From Limnomonas spitsbergensis (lineage: Eukaryota > Chlorophyta > Chlorophyceae > Chlamydomonadales), in contig JAYJMM010000009.1 in assembly GCA_037349105.1 (NCBI GenBank), positions 1,736,001 to 1,800,000 of the forward strand: a stretch of 64,000 bases of DNA, written 5' to 3'. A program made the position numbers and the translations under genes. The notes beneath the pieces were generated by a model. The model saw only the letters and a program-made list of their open reading frames with translations, made no database searches and was not told where the DNA came from. Shown in pieces: positions 50,501 through 59,300 of this stretch. Positions within the stretch are counted from its first letter, which is position 1. Every line of letters begins with the position of its first letter.

Positions 50501-51381
50501 TATACAATTGTTTTGTCCCACAACCTGAACCTTCGACCTTTGACACTAAACCCTTTCCTGTAGGTAGGAGGGTCCTTGCGCACTGCACAAAGTTTTTGTC
50601 TCTGACCCTAAACCCTAAACCCTAAATCCTGAACCCTGAACCTGTTTTGTCTCTGAACCATCATCCCTAGATCACATGAGGGAGCTCCGTCCCTGCACCA
50701 TGAACCCTGAACCTAAACCCTTACCCACAGGGAGTTTAGTTTGAGCCCCCCCGCACCCTGTACAAATTTTTCGTCTCTTAACCTGAACCACCAACCTAAA
50801 GCACTCGACTCTTAACCATAATCCCTTTTCTGCAGGGAGGAGGGTCCCCACGCCCTATACAAGGGTTTTGCCTCTAACCCTGAACCCTTAAACCCTTAAC
50901 CCTTTCCTGCAGAGAGGAGGGTCCCCGCACGTTGTACAAGGGTTTAATCTCCGAACCTGAACCATGAACATGAACCCTAAACCATTTTCTGCAGGGAGGA
51001 GGGTCCCGCGCCCTATACAAGGGTTTCGTCTCTAAACCTTAACCCTAAACCCTAAACCCTTTCCTGCAGGAGGAGGATCCCCGCACCCTATACGAGGGTT
51101 TCGTCTCTGAACCTAAACCTAAATCTGCAACCCTAGACCCTTTCCTGCAGGAGGAGGGTCCCAACGCCCAGTACAAGGGTTTTTCATTAAACCTTCAACC
51201 CTGAACCCTTTCATGCAGGGAGGAGGGTCCCCGCGCCTTGTACAAGGGTTTTGTCCCTAAGGCACTCCGGTTGGGCGTCGGTCAGACCATCGGGCTCATG
51301 GCGTTCAAGCAGCTTCTGAAGCTGATGGGGGTGGAGGAAGGGCAACAGTCAGAGTGCTTGGAGATGATAGGATCTGATTAG
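35518..51381 (+). CDS. Mitochondrial carrier (SLC25), 2-oxodicarboxylate carrier-like, 9 exons
   Basis: Six-helix inner-membrane transporter. The closest family by eye is the 2-oxodicarboxylate carrier, which exchanges 2-oxoadipate and 2-oxoglutarate in lysine and tryptophan breakdown. Exons: 35518-35545, 36405-36525, 38136-38246, 41069-41171, 44096-44158, 46666-46752, 47712-47776, 48644-48787, 51219-51381, all GT-AG and phase-consistent, giving 294 residues (family about 280-310). The three carrier signatures are PLELLK (23-28), PFQVIK (116-121, Gln where Asp/Glu is usual) and PFDVVK (211-216). REGGVRLLYRGGLPE and REEGPRALYKGFVPK are the matching EGxxxLYKG loops. Carrier family very sure, substrate inferred. 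Confidence 0.94.
35546..36404. repeat. Carrier intron 1: CCATGCACAACCATG minisatellite and exon 2 edge copies
   Basis: 35715-36175 holds degenerate 15-bp units such as AGCCATGCACAACCATGTAT and CCATGCACTACAATGC. Exon 2 acceptor copies (TGCAGACGGCACGCAAAGTG, GTCCTxxAGGGCA) lie at about 36220-36260 and 36293-36340. Confidence 0.8.
36405..36525 (+). CDS. Carrier exon 2
   Basis: Residues 10-49: GGISGILEGIVVQPLELLKT, then RFQINQGPP, with the first carrier signature PxExxKxR at the end of helix 1. Acceptor CATTGCAG; donor ATCAG/GTGGGG. Confidence 0.95.
36526..38135. repeat. Carrier intron 2: exon 2 3' copy, GGTTGGTGGTTGGCGGTTGG repeats, CCCTAAA filler
   Basis: 36604-36682 is a copy of the exon 2 3' edge (ACCAGGGGCCACCCAGAAGG...GACATCATCAGG). 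36690-37505 contains eight or so units of about 100-120 bp with GCGGTTGGTGGTTGGCGGTT and GAGATCCTGCGGCGGGC. 37720-38130 is CCCTAAACCCTxxACC-type sequence. Confidence 0.8.
38136..38246 (+). CDS. Carrier exon 3
   Basis: Residues 51-86: EGGVRLLYRGGLPEISGLIP, then RATAALSTLEFSRRKF. This is the matrix loop and helix 2 of carrier repeat 1. Acceptor CCTTAG completes Arg50; donor TTCAG/GTGTGC leaves split Arg87. Confidence 0.94.
38247..39762. repeat. Carrier intron 3, left part: short repeats and dispersed elements
   Basis: 38285-38412 repeats TTCAGCTACCCAG (13 bp) about nine times. 38420-38520 is a weak GGCC-type dispersed repeat. 38755-39310 is a 30-bp array AATAAATCAATAAACAAGTGCGCCGTGCGT of about 18 units. 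39536-39726 is a TIR-element relative. Confidence 0.85.
39536..39726. mobile_element. Diverged TIR element, inverse orientation
   Basis: Ends TTTCCGTACCAGGTAACCCT then GG, the inverse of the 4075-4265 element's start. It also shares the GCCGTTTGAGCCCAAATxxx block. Its other terminus is eroded. Confidence 0.5.
40268..41068 (+). repeat. Carrier intron 3: six copies of the exon 4 acceptor edge
   Basis: Each unit has a TTCAG/GAGCTGGAA acceptor plus about 45 nt like the exon 4 start, then a spacer with GATCACGCGAAAATGA and GCAAGCATTAATGATGC. The last unit before the real exon is nearest in sequence. Confidence 0.88.
41069..41171 (+). CDS. Carrier exon 4
   Basis: Residues 88-121: SWNSGELPTHLAYASGTLAA, then VTESVAFSPFQVIK, helix 3 with the second signature (Gln118 replaces the usual acidic residue). 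Acceptor TTGTTCAG, donor AAG/GTGCGA phase 0. Confidence 0.94.
41243..41438. mobile_element. MITE-like element in carrier intron 4
   Basis: Duplicate of the 20595-20790 element with the same TACCGTAGATTCGCTTTGCC terminal inverted repeat. Confidence 0.6.
41439..41931. other. Unique intron sequence
   Basis: Counterpart of 20791-21283; nothing recognised. Confidence 0.4.
41932..42006 (-). pseudogene. tRNA-like element (copy 2)
   Basis: Identical to 21284-21358: intact B box GGTTCGAATCC and A-box-like region, mismatched acceptor and T stems. Confidence 0.65.
42158..42352. mobile_element. MITE-like element, second member, in carrier intron 4
   Basis: Duplicate of 21510-21704. Confidence 0.55.
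42412..43796. repeat. 1.4-kb palindrome of unknown GC3-biased coding-like sequence
   Basis: Arms of about 645 bp (about 42412-43056 and 43142-43796) are near-perfect inverted repeats around an 86-bp loop. Each arm reads inward as an open frame with almost only G or C at third positions. The right arm extends outward to about 43811 beside CAGCAGCAG on its own sense strand, which looks like a splice acceptor; the left arm starts a little later. The arms differ at a few bases. The product is not recognised. The reverse-frame proteins of 438 and 453 residues across it are shadows. Confidence 0.85.
44096..44158 (+). CDS. Carrier exon 5
   Basis: Residues 122-142: VRLMAKEHLGQYRNTLDCLK, then Q. Family VRLQAKEHxxxYxNTLDC. 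Phase 0 on both sides (acceptor GTGCGCAG, donor GTGAGG). Confidence 0.96.
44159..46665. repeat. Carrier intron 5: degenerate repeats and exon 6 edge copies
   Basis: Same content as 22902-25410. Three about 122-bp units at about 46275-46600 carry GTTGTGACAAGGGAGGGGGT and CACGGCGCTTAGCATCGGCC, copies of the exon 6 start. They are separated by CCCTAAACCCTAAACCCT telomere-like runs. Confidence 0.8.
46666..46752 (+). CDS. Carrier exon 6
   Basis: Residues 143-171: VVANEGVTALSIGLAPTLLR, then NCIWNTLYY. Matches NEGxxALYxGLxPTxxRNxxWN of oxodicarboxylate carriers. Acceptor TTCCAG, donor GTAAGT. Confidence 0.96.
46753..47711. other. Carrier intron 6
   Basis: Contains a GTCAGTTACA repeat (46805-46845), TAGCGAACTTTGTAGCGAAC repeats (46940-47015), a TTTCCCGTATG repeat (47228-47298), then unique sequence with a tandem AAGCTCGCATCATACATTC-like motif. 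No extra exon seen. Confidence 0.6.
47712..47776 (+). CDS. Carrier exon 7
   Basis: Residues 172-192: GTVFEVEKRLTPLDSTVLDA, then C, leading into helix 5. Acceptor GTCTGCAG phase 0; donor TGCAG/GTGCGCC leaves a split Arg. The weakest exon by similarity, but phase-perfect. Confidence 0.82.
47777..48643 (+). repeat. Carrier intron 7: copies of exon 7 end and exon 8 start
   Basis: Exon 7 3' edge copies (TGGACAACACGGTACTTGAC, GCTTGCAGGTG) lie at about 47885-47922, 47988-48022 and 48095-48128. Exon 8 5' edge copies (ACCATxGTGATTGxxACCAG) lie at about 48177-48205, 48315-48342, 48408-48435 and 48546-48580. Both families decay away from their own exon. Confidence 0.88.
48644..48787 (+). CDS. Carrier exon 8
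   Basis: Residues 194-240: TIVIGTSIGFTATCFNAPFD, then VVKTRFQSQLPGSRKYTS; helix 5 with the third signature PFDVVKTRFQ. Acceptor CTCACAG, donor GCCAG/GTAACG. Confidence 0.96.
48788..50150 (+). repeat. Carrier intron 8: six copies of the exon 8 3' edge
   Basis: Copies with TCTGAAACCAACTGCC, GGCAGCCGCAAG and a CCAGGTAAC donor lie at about 48952-49025, 49085-49145, 49210-49300, 49728-49812, 49925-50002 and 50065-50130. A retroelement-like tail lies at 49310-49645. Confidence 0.85.
49310..49645 (+). repeat. Dispersed retroelement-like tail (copy 3)
   Basis: The longest member. It includes GGGGTGGGATACGCTTGCTT with a short open frame GWDTLAFVDFVFERL, the TTGGTCTTCTTTGCCTTCCA block, and the end GGTGTAACGTTATTGACATT. 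The short frame could be the end of a lost reverse-transcriptase ORF, but that is a guess. Confidence 0.55.
50151..51218 (+). repeat. Carrier intron 8: about 10 copies of the exon 9 acceptor edge
   Basis: Units of about 75-85 bp with CTGCAGGGAGGAGGGTCCCC, GCACCCTATACAAGGGTTTT and CTCTxxACCCTAAACCCT, from about 50322 to 51200. Each carries an acceptor and the first ~35 nt of exon 9 (EEGPRALYKGF). The real exon is the last unit. Confidence 0.92.
51219..51381 (+). CDS. Carrier exon 9 and stop
   Basis: Residues 242-294. EEGPRALYKGFVPKALRLGV, then GQTIGLMAFKQLLKLMG, the last helix. TAG stop at 51379-51381. Acceptor TCATGCAG completes Arg241. Confidence 0.95.
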
Positions 51382-52084
51382 GTCTGACTATCTCTGAATG
51401 GATCCGTCGGGATCTGGCTGCAGCTGAGCGCCGGTCAGACCATCAGGTTCATGGCGTTCAAGCAGCTGACATAGCTGATGGGGGTGGACGAGGGGCAAGA
51501 TTCAGAGTGCTTGGAGGTGACTAGATATGACTGCATCCGACGAGACGCTGCAAATGAAGAGTTCTAAAAGGTTCAGCCACATGGCCATCCAACTGTTTGG
51601 TTGAGATAAAAGAGAATTTAATACAGGAAACGCGTGAAGGGGGAAATCAAGTAAATGGAAAATAGGGCCGTGGAAGGAATCCCCGGCCTCATCCCCTGCA
51701 TCTGCGTGAATTAATCCGACAGGCTGTCTGGCCGCCTCTACCGCGCAGTAGGGGGGGGGGCAGACCTTGGCTTGTTCCATAGACTGCCTGACGTACTGCG
51801 GCCCAATGGGCAGGGCTTGCAAGGCCCGCAAGCCAATGACACTACACCCATGGGGAGGGGCAGGGGATACGGTTTGCCCGACCCTTTTGTTGTTGTTCTT
51901 GTTGTTTGGAATGTGAACTTGCTTTCATCTCTTTCCTCTTGTGCCTTCTCCCTTGACATTCCTAGCTGATTTTATGTTTGTTGACGTGGCCGCGCTTTAT
52001 TTAAGCGAGGCCCAGAGGTGTAATATTATACACCGTGTAAACATCTCGTAGTGACAGGGGTTCCCAACACACCTTGACACCTTG

Positions 52085-52165
52085 TAGGACCTCCCTTCTG
52101 AACAGTTGGGCGCACACGCGGCCGAGCTTTTAGCGGGCCCAGAGGTGTAACATTATTGACCTTGT
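52085..52165 (+). repeat. Dispersed retroelement-like tail (copy 4)
   Basis: CTCCCTTCTGAACAGTTGGG, CGCACACGCGGCCGAGC and GGTGTAACATTATTGACCTT. A shorter relative (GTGGCCGCGC...GGTGTAATATTATACA) lies just upstream at about 51975-52035. Confidence 0.55.
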
Positions 52166-52218
52166 GGGACACCTCGGCAAGATAGCAACCCAGGTTGGCA
52201 GGCTTTACCAATCGTTCA

Positions 52219-52294
52219 GGTGGCTCCTGTGGGCTCCTCGAAACCACGTCCTCATTCTTCGCAGAGTGAGGCTTTACCACTGAGCTACAGAACC
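52219..52294 (-). pseudogene. tRNA-like element (copy 3)
   Basis: Acceptor GGTTCTG pairs 6 of 7 with its 3' partner. D arm GCTCAGTGGTAAAGC is A-box-like. A TTTCGAGGA B-box-like loop lies on a GTGG/CCAC stem. The anticodon arm is replaced by an extended hairpin: CCTCA/TGAGG and TCT/AGA around GCGA. Related to the 21284 element by the CTGCGA core. Confidence 0.55.
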
Positions 52295-53221
52295 AACAAC
52301 AGGATGACGACCCAGGCTGCCTGGTTATACATGGCATTTCCTTTTTCACAAGCCTAAAACAGCGACCCTGAACCTAGCGGCCTATACCCCTGACCTGAAG
52401 CCTGGAACCCTGCAGGTTCTGCATGACACCGACCTTATAGTGTTACTCTGTTATAGGGTTTGGCTGCTATTTTGGACGGCTGGCGGCTGATGCCAGGCCC
52501 CTCCTCCGTAACATATAAATGCACTTTTGCCTCTTATTCTATGACGATTTCTTGTCGCAGGCTGACCTGCATGCTTCCTTGGGCGGCTGGCGGCCAATGT
52601 CAGGCCTCTTCTCCGCACCCTCTGCAAGTAGTTCTTTGCCTTATTTTAGGACGGCTCCTTGTCACAGTCTGACCTGCATACCTTCTTGGGTGGCCGGCGG
52701 CCAATGTCAGGCCCCTTCTCCGCACCCTCAGCATGCACATACTCGTATTTTTGAAGGGCGGTTCATTGTTCCATGCTGACCCGCTAGCTATATTGGGAGA
52801 CCGGCGGCTGATATCAGGCCCCGCCTCCGTATCCTCAGCCATTACTTCTTCGCCGTAGTCAAGGGCGGTTTCTTGTTCTAAACTGACCTGCATGCTATCT
52901 TGGGAAGGCAGCTCCTCGATCTGGTGTGTTCTGATACTTCGGGCGGCTAGCCATGAGGCCATTCATCCACACCCGGGCCATTCATCCACACCCTGATCCA
53001 CACCCTCTGGGAATGTCACTTAAAAACAAGCAGAAACTTCATCCGGTTGGGCAGCATCTTCATCTAGGGTGAGGTGTCTGCTACCAAGGGCAGCTAGCTT
53101 GCAATGCTATGGGGCTGTTCTCAAGTCATGACATTACCATGCTCATTCCCACACTCTCTGCAGACACCTTTTCAAAAAGTGCTTCCTCGGGACAGGCGGC
53201 TTCTTGATTTATAGCCGTTTG

Positions 53222-53377
53222 TTACCGAGGGCGGCTAGCCACCAGTGCTGTCAGGCCATTCTTCCAAATCCTCTGCGAACACCGCTTCTTCCACCGGGCC
53301 GGCAGCTTCTCGATCACGAGGCCGTGTGTGTTGTTGATCCCCAACACTTTCGCCACAGAATGAGGCACGAGGGGGGG
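53222..53377 (-). CDS. Helicase-like last exon and stop
   Basis: Residues 561-611: PPLVPHSVAKVLGINNTHGL, then VIEKLPARWKKR, ending in TAA at 53222-53224. Corresponds to the NPPAIPKLILxKMGLKxxPGL tail of RH31-type helicases. Acceptor TTTCCCCCTCAG is strong. Confidence 0.82.
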   Translation of the reverse strand, partial: PPLVPHSVAKVLGINNTHGLVIEKLPARWKKRCSQRIWKNGLTALVASRPR

Positions 53378-56300
53378 CTGAGGGGGAAAGAAAGGGGGGG
53401 AGGGGCAGACATGGAGGGCGAGGGGGTATGCTCGGTATGGCGGACATAGAAGGGTGGAGGGGTGATCAGGGGGAGAGGGAGAACAGGGGGAGGGGGGGGG
53501 CGGTCATGGAGGGGGGGGGAGAAATGGGGGGGGGTATCATTAAGGGCCTGCCTGTACCAAATGCATTAAGGGCCTGCCCCTACCAAATGCAATTAAGGGC
53601 CTGCCCCTACCTAGTATCATTAAGGGCCTGCCCCTACTGAATGTCATTTAGTGCCTGTCCCTTGAGATTGCCAGAAAGGCCTGCCCCTACCGATTGTGTG
53701 GCGAAGCCTCCCTCATCCTGCACCAAGCCTTGGAACCAATCGTTGACCAGGTCCACCGCGGATTGTTTGCCCTGTGCCCCGATGGCCTGTTTAGGGTTAA
53801 GGAGAGAGGGTTAGGGTTCTAGAGGGAAGGGCTGTTTGGAACCAGGCGTTGACCAGGTCCACCGCGGAGTGGTTGCCCTGTGCCCCGATGGCCAGTGTAG
53901 GGTTAAATAAAGTGGATTAGGGTCCTAGAGAGGAGGGCAGTTTGGAACCAGTCGTCCGCCGCGGAATGGTTGCCCTGTGCCCCACATTCCCCACACATTT
54001 ACTTCAAACGTTTTTATGACCAGTATGTATAAATCAATCAATACAAACAGCGCATTTAGCAATTCACACAAAGATATATTACTCATCCCTCCCCTTTGCC
54101 TCACCAGTGCTGGATGCCCAACATAGAAGCTGAGCATGGCCAGATACGCCGACCGGAGGCCTGCCTGGCCCGGCGCCCCTCCCCGCACCGCCGCAGCCCC
54201 CACCCGGGCGCACAGCGCCTGCGCGGCTTGGGGCGGCGCTGGCGATAAGGGGACGAGGAGGAGGGCGGCGGGACTCGTCTGGTAGCTGGCCAGGCGGTTG
54301 AAGTGGGCCTGGGGGCATAAAGTGTGCGGGAAGAGTATGTAGGAAATAGAGTGGGGGGAAGAGGATGGAGTGGGTGTGTGGAAGTACTGCATCACCCTCC
54401 TTCTCCTGAGGCATCAGCCGTGTGGTTTGTGGGACGCAGGTCCTTCAGCACATGTGCTGTTGTTGTTGCGTGTGTTGCATTTATCGCAGGTGTTGCATCA
54501 CCCTCCTGCTCATGAGGCATCACAGCATCAGCCGCATAGGTTACGGGACGCGGGTCCAGCAGCGTTTGTTGCATTTGTTGCATTTATCACAAGTATTGCG
54601 TCACCCACCTGCTCCTGAGGCATCAGCAGCGCCACCTGGGTCGTTGTACGCGGGACCGGCAGCGTTTGCGCTGTTGTTGCAGATGTTGCGCTGTATACGC
54701 GCCCATCCGCTGCCTGTACGGAACAGGCGTTTATGGTCGCTGCCAGGTCCAGCCGCCAGTACCACTGCCGTTCCCCTCGGGGACAGCCCACCTGAAAGCG
54801 GGGGGCCAAGAGTCAAGGTATTCTGTCTTCATTTGTATTCACACTTCAGGTGCGTTTATACCTAAATGCGGCAAGATCCAGATCCAGATCCAGCCGCCAG
54901 TACCTCTGCCACTGTCCTAGGGGGATAGCCCACCCATTATGTGGAGGCCGGGAGCCAAGCCGAAGGTATCATGTATTTAATATCTTTTCACACCTGACGT
55001 GTGGCTATACCTGAAGTGGCCAGATACAGATCCAGCCGCCAATACCACCGCCAACCTTTGAGGGGGGCAGACCACCAACCTATCATACAAAGCCTTGTGC
55101 CTAGGTGTTCTTTCCGACCTTGCTAAAGTTTGCTAAACGTGTCTAGATCCAGATCCAGATCCAGCCGCCAATACCACCGCCAACCTTTGAGGGGGGCATA
55201 CCACCAACCTATCATACAAAGCCTTGAGCCTAGGTGTTCTTTCCGACCTTGCTAAAGTTTGCTAAACGTGTCTAGATCCAGATCCAGATCCAGCCGCCAA
55301 TACCACCGCCAACCTTTGAGGGGGGCAGACCACCAACCTATCATACAAAGCCTTGTGCCTAGGTGTTCTTTCCGACCTTGCTAAAGTTTGCTAAACGTGT
55401 CTAGATCCAGATCCAGATCCAGCCGCCAATACCACCGCCAACCTTTGAGGGGGGCAGACCACCAACCTATCATACAAAGCCTTGTGCCTAGGTGTTCTTT
55501 CCGACCTTGCTAAAGTTTGCTAAACGTGTCTAGATCCAGATCCAGATCCAGCCGCCAATACCACCGCCAACCTTTAAGGGGGGCAGACCACCAACCTATC
55601 ATACAAAGCCTTGAGCCTAGGTGTTATTCCCGACCTTGCTAAAGTTTGCTAAACGTGTCTAGATCCAGATCCAGCCGCCAATACCACTGCCACTCCCCAA
55701 GGGGACCAACTCATTATTGAAATGAACCCTACCACAGGTCTACCTCTCACCTGCACCACCAGGTCCATGTCGGGTAGGTCCACGCCATGCAGCACAGTGT
55801 CCGTTGCGAACAGGACGATGGCGCCAAGATCTGGATACAAATGATTAGGGTACAGGTTTTAGGGTTGGGGGTTGAGGGCTCAGGGTTAGACAGCCTCTGG
55901 TAATAACCCACAGAGTGAACACCACCATGGCTCCAGGGTCTGGGTTGTAAGGCTTCAGGGTTAAGGGTTAGGTGAACCCTGGTATAAAGGTATCAGGGTC
56001 AGGGTTCATAACTCAGAGAGCAGGGTTCAGGCTTGAGGATTAAGTGAACCCTGGTATTCATATCTCAGGGTTAGGGTTCAGGATTCAGGAAGAAGGGTTT
56101 AGGGTTGGGCAAACCATGGTATGCATGTCTCTGGGTTAGGGTTCAGGATTCAGGGAGCAGGGTTCAGGGTTGGGCGAACCCTGGTATAAAGGTAGCAGGG
56201 TTAAGGTTCAGGGTTCAGAGTTAAGCGAACCCTGGTATAAAGGGTTTAGGGTTAAGGTTCAGGATCAGGGTTAGGCGAACCCTGGTACAAAGGGGTTTAG

Positions 56301-59300
56301 GGTTAAGGTTCAGGATCAGGGTTAGGCGAACCCTGGTACAAAGGGGTTTAGGGTTAAGGTTCAGGATCAGGGCTAGGCGAACCCTGGTTTTAAGGTACCA
56401 GGGTTAAGGTTCAGGATTCAGGGCTAGGCGAACCCTGGTTTAAAAATATCAGGGTTTAGGTTTGGGGTTCAAGGCTAGGCGAACCCTGGTACAAAGGTTT
56501 CAGGGTTAGGTTTCAGGGTTCAGGATTGGGCATCCCTGCCATCAATATGATATAATAACAACAAATACGGAATAGTAATGTCACGATGGTGGAAGGACAT
56601 GGGTTTCACTTTTATAATCCGTGCATTCCAGGAACCCGTCAAACATCAAAGAAATATATAAATAAATAAATACAGAAATAAAGAGTGAAAGAGAGAAAGC
56701 TGCATTTGTTCAGGTTTCATGTCATAGGATTTAGTTTACCACGTTTGTATCAACCCGTGGCTATTTTTAGGGTTAAGGATTACGGGGTGGCGGTTTTGGG
56801 GATTAAGTTCATTACTTTTTAACTTTTGTCCTGACCTGTGGGTGCTGAGGTGCTGCCCAAGGGGCCTCCTGTGAATGGCTGCGGCTGCCTGAACAGCTCC
56901 AGGGCCTGGATCCTACACATGTGTGAACAGGGGCAGATAAGTGTGAAACATGTGTGAGGCGCTGCCCGAGGGGCCACCCATGAAAGGCTGAGGCTGCCAG
57001 AACAGCTCCAGGGCCTGGATCTTACACAAGTGTGAACAGTGGCAGATAAGTGTGAAACATGTGTGAGGTGCTGCCCGAGGGGCCTTCCGAGAATGGCTGA
57101 GGCTGCCTGAACAGCTCCAGGGCCTGGATCCTACACATGTGTGTACAGTGGCAGATAAGTGTGAAACATGTGTGAGGCGCTGCCTCCAGGGGCACCCAAG
57201 AATAGGTGCATGAACAGCTCCAGGGTCCGGATCCTACAAAAGTGTGAATGATGATACAGAAGTGTGGGACGTGTGGGAGGTACTGCCCGAGGGCCCGTCT
57301 GAGAAGGGATTCATCTGCCTGAACGATTCTGGGGCCTGTGTCCTGCGAAAGTGTGATTTTGAGTAGGGAAGTGTGAACACCATGTGAGGAGTGAAAAATG
57401 AGTGAGAGCACGTGCCTCAAGAAGCGGTACATATTAACATAGTACTGGCGCTGGATTCTGTGTGTAGGCGGTACGTGAGTTGGGCAATCCACAAGTAGTA
57501 CCGCCAGTGTGTACTGCCTGTACGAGATGCAGTATCCCTCGGCCTTCCCTGCACAAAGAGCAGCCACAAGCGAACGACAACAAGCCACAGGCTGGCTGAT
57601 CAAAAAGCTGATTCTTATGACTACCCTATCTATGTCAGCCCTTCTAACAAACGAGTGGTACATGATAGCGGTACGATAATATAGCTGTGCCCACCCCCTC
57701 CCCTCTAAACCCTAACCCTTTCATTGAATATCCGTGCGCCCCCCCTTAACCCTCAACCCTTAAGCCTACAATTATATAGCTGTGCCCCCCCCTTAACCCT
57801 TAACCCTTAAGCCTACAATTATATAGCTGTGTCTCCCCCTAAACCCTTAACCCTTAAGCCTACAATTATATAGCTGTGTCTCCCCCTAAACCCTTAACCC
57901 TTAAGCCTACAATTATATAGCTGTGTCTCCCCCTAAACCCTTAACCCTTAAGCCTACAATTATATAGCTGTGTCTCCCCCTAAACCCTTAACCCTTAAGC
58001 CTACAATTATATAGCTGTGTCTCCCCCTAAACCCTTTACCCTTAAGCCTACAATTATATAGCTGTGTCTCCCCCTAAACCCTTTACCCTTAAGCCTACAA
58101 TTATATAGCTGTGCCCCCCACCCTAAACCCTAAACCCTACAAAATAGCCCCCTCCCCCCTAAACCCTCCCCCCTAAACCTTACATTGATATAGCCGTATG
58201 TAATCCTGACTGCCCCCTTAACCCTTCCCCCTAAACCCTACACCCCAAACCCTACAATTGTATAGCCGTGCCCCCCTCCTATGTTTCCCACATGTTATCC
58301 TGACTGCCCCCTCCCCCCCTCCCCCCCCCCCCTCCTAAACCCTAGAACTATACAGCCGTACCCCCCACCCTTCCCTGCTTTCCACCTGTAATCCTGACTG
58401 CGTCGTGAGTGCATGTCAATGGTGGGCACTCCCAGGCTGCGGTACAGGCTGCGGTACAACGCAGCTGTGTGTGCCGTAGGACAGAGGACCAGGGCCTGGG
58501 CGAGGAGGGGGTAGGGGTGCACAGGTCAGGGTCTGGTGTCAAGTGTCTTGGGTTTAGGTTTGTTTGTTCAGGGCAGCGGACCAGGGCTTGGACGGAGCGG
58601 ATAGGGGGGCACATGTCAGGGTTCAGGGTTAAGTGTCAAGTGTATAGGGTCAAGGGTTTTGGGTTCAGGGCAGCGGACCAGGGCTTGGACGGAGCGGATA
58701 GGGGGGCACATGTCAGGGTTCAGGGTTAAGTGTCAAGTGTATAGGGTCAAGGGTTTTGGGTTCAGGGCAGCGGACCAGGGCTTGGACGAAGCGGATAGGG
58801 GGGCACATGTCAGGGTTCAGGGTTCAGGGTTAAGGGTATAGTGTTGAGTGTCTAGTGTCTAGGGTTTTGGGTTCAGGGCAGAGGACCAGGGCCTGGGCGA
58901 GGAGGTGAGGGATGTATATGTTAGGGTGAGGGTGAAGGGTTTGAGCTTTAGGGTTTAGGGCAGAAGACCAATTAGGGTTTAGGGCAGAAGACCAATTAGG
59001 GTTTACAGCTCGAGGCCGGGGTTCAGGGTTAGAGTTGGAGGTGAGGGATCAGGGTCTATGTCGAGACTTTCAGATCGGGGTTAAGGGTGAAGGCTTCGAG
59101 CTGCAGTTCGAGGTTGAGGTTAATGATAAGGTTTATAGCTATATCTCGGGGTTCAGGTTTGATGTCAAGAGCTTGAATCTAGGATGTAGGGTTTAGGGTT
59201 TTGGGTTTAGGGTGCCGCCTGGAAACTCTATCCGGAAGAGGGCTCCAGCTCAGAGTGTGAAATCAGGGTTTAGGGTATTGGCTTGGGTTCAGGGTTTAAA

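Larger units (their letters stand above)
51382..53221. other. Tail-to-tail spacer between carrier and helicase-like genes
   Basis: Holds both 3' UTRs. 51420-51520 repeats the end of carrier exon 9 in diverged form with an in-frame stop. 51880-52165 has two retroelement-like tails, 52219-52294 a tRNA-like element. 52460-53220 holds about eight diverged units (GGGCGGCTGGCGGCCAATGT, CAGGCC, TTCTCCGCACCCTCTGCAAG) that copy part of the last helicase exon. Confidence 0.7.
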
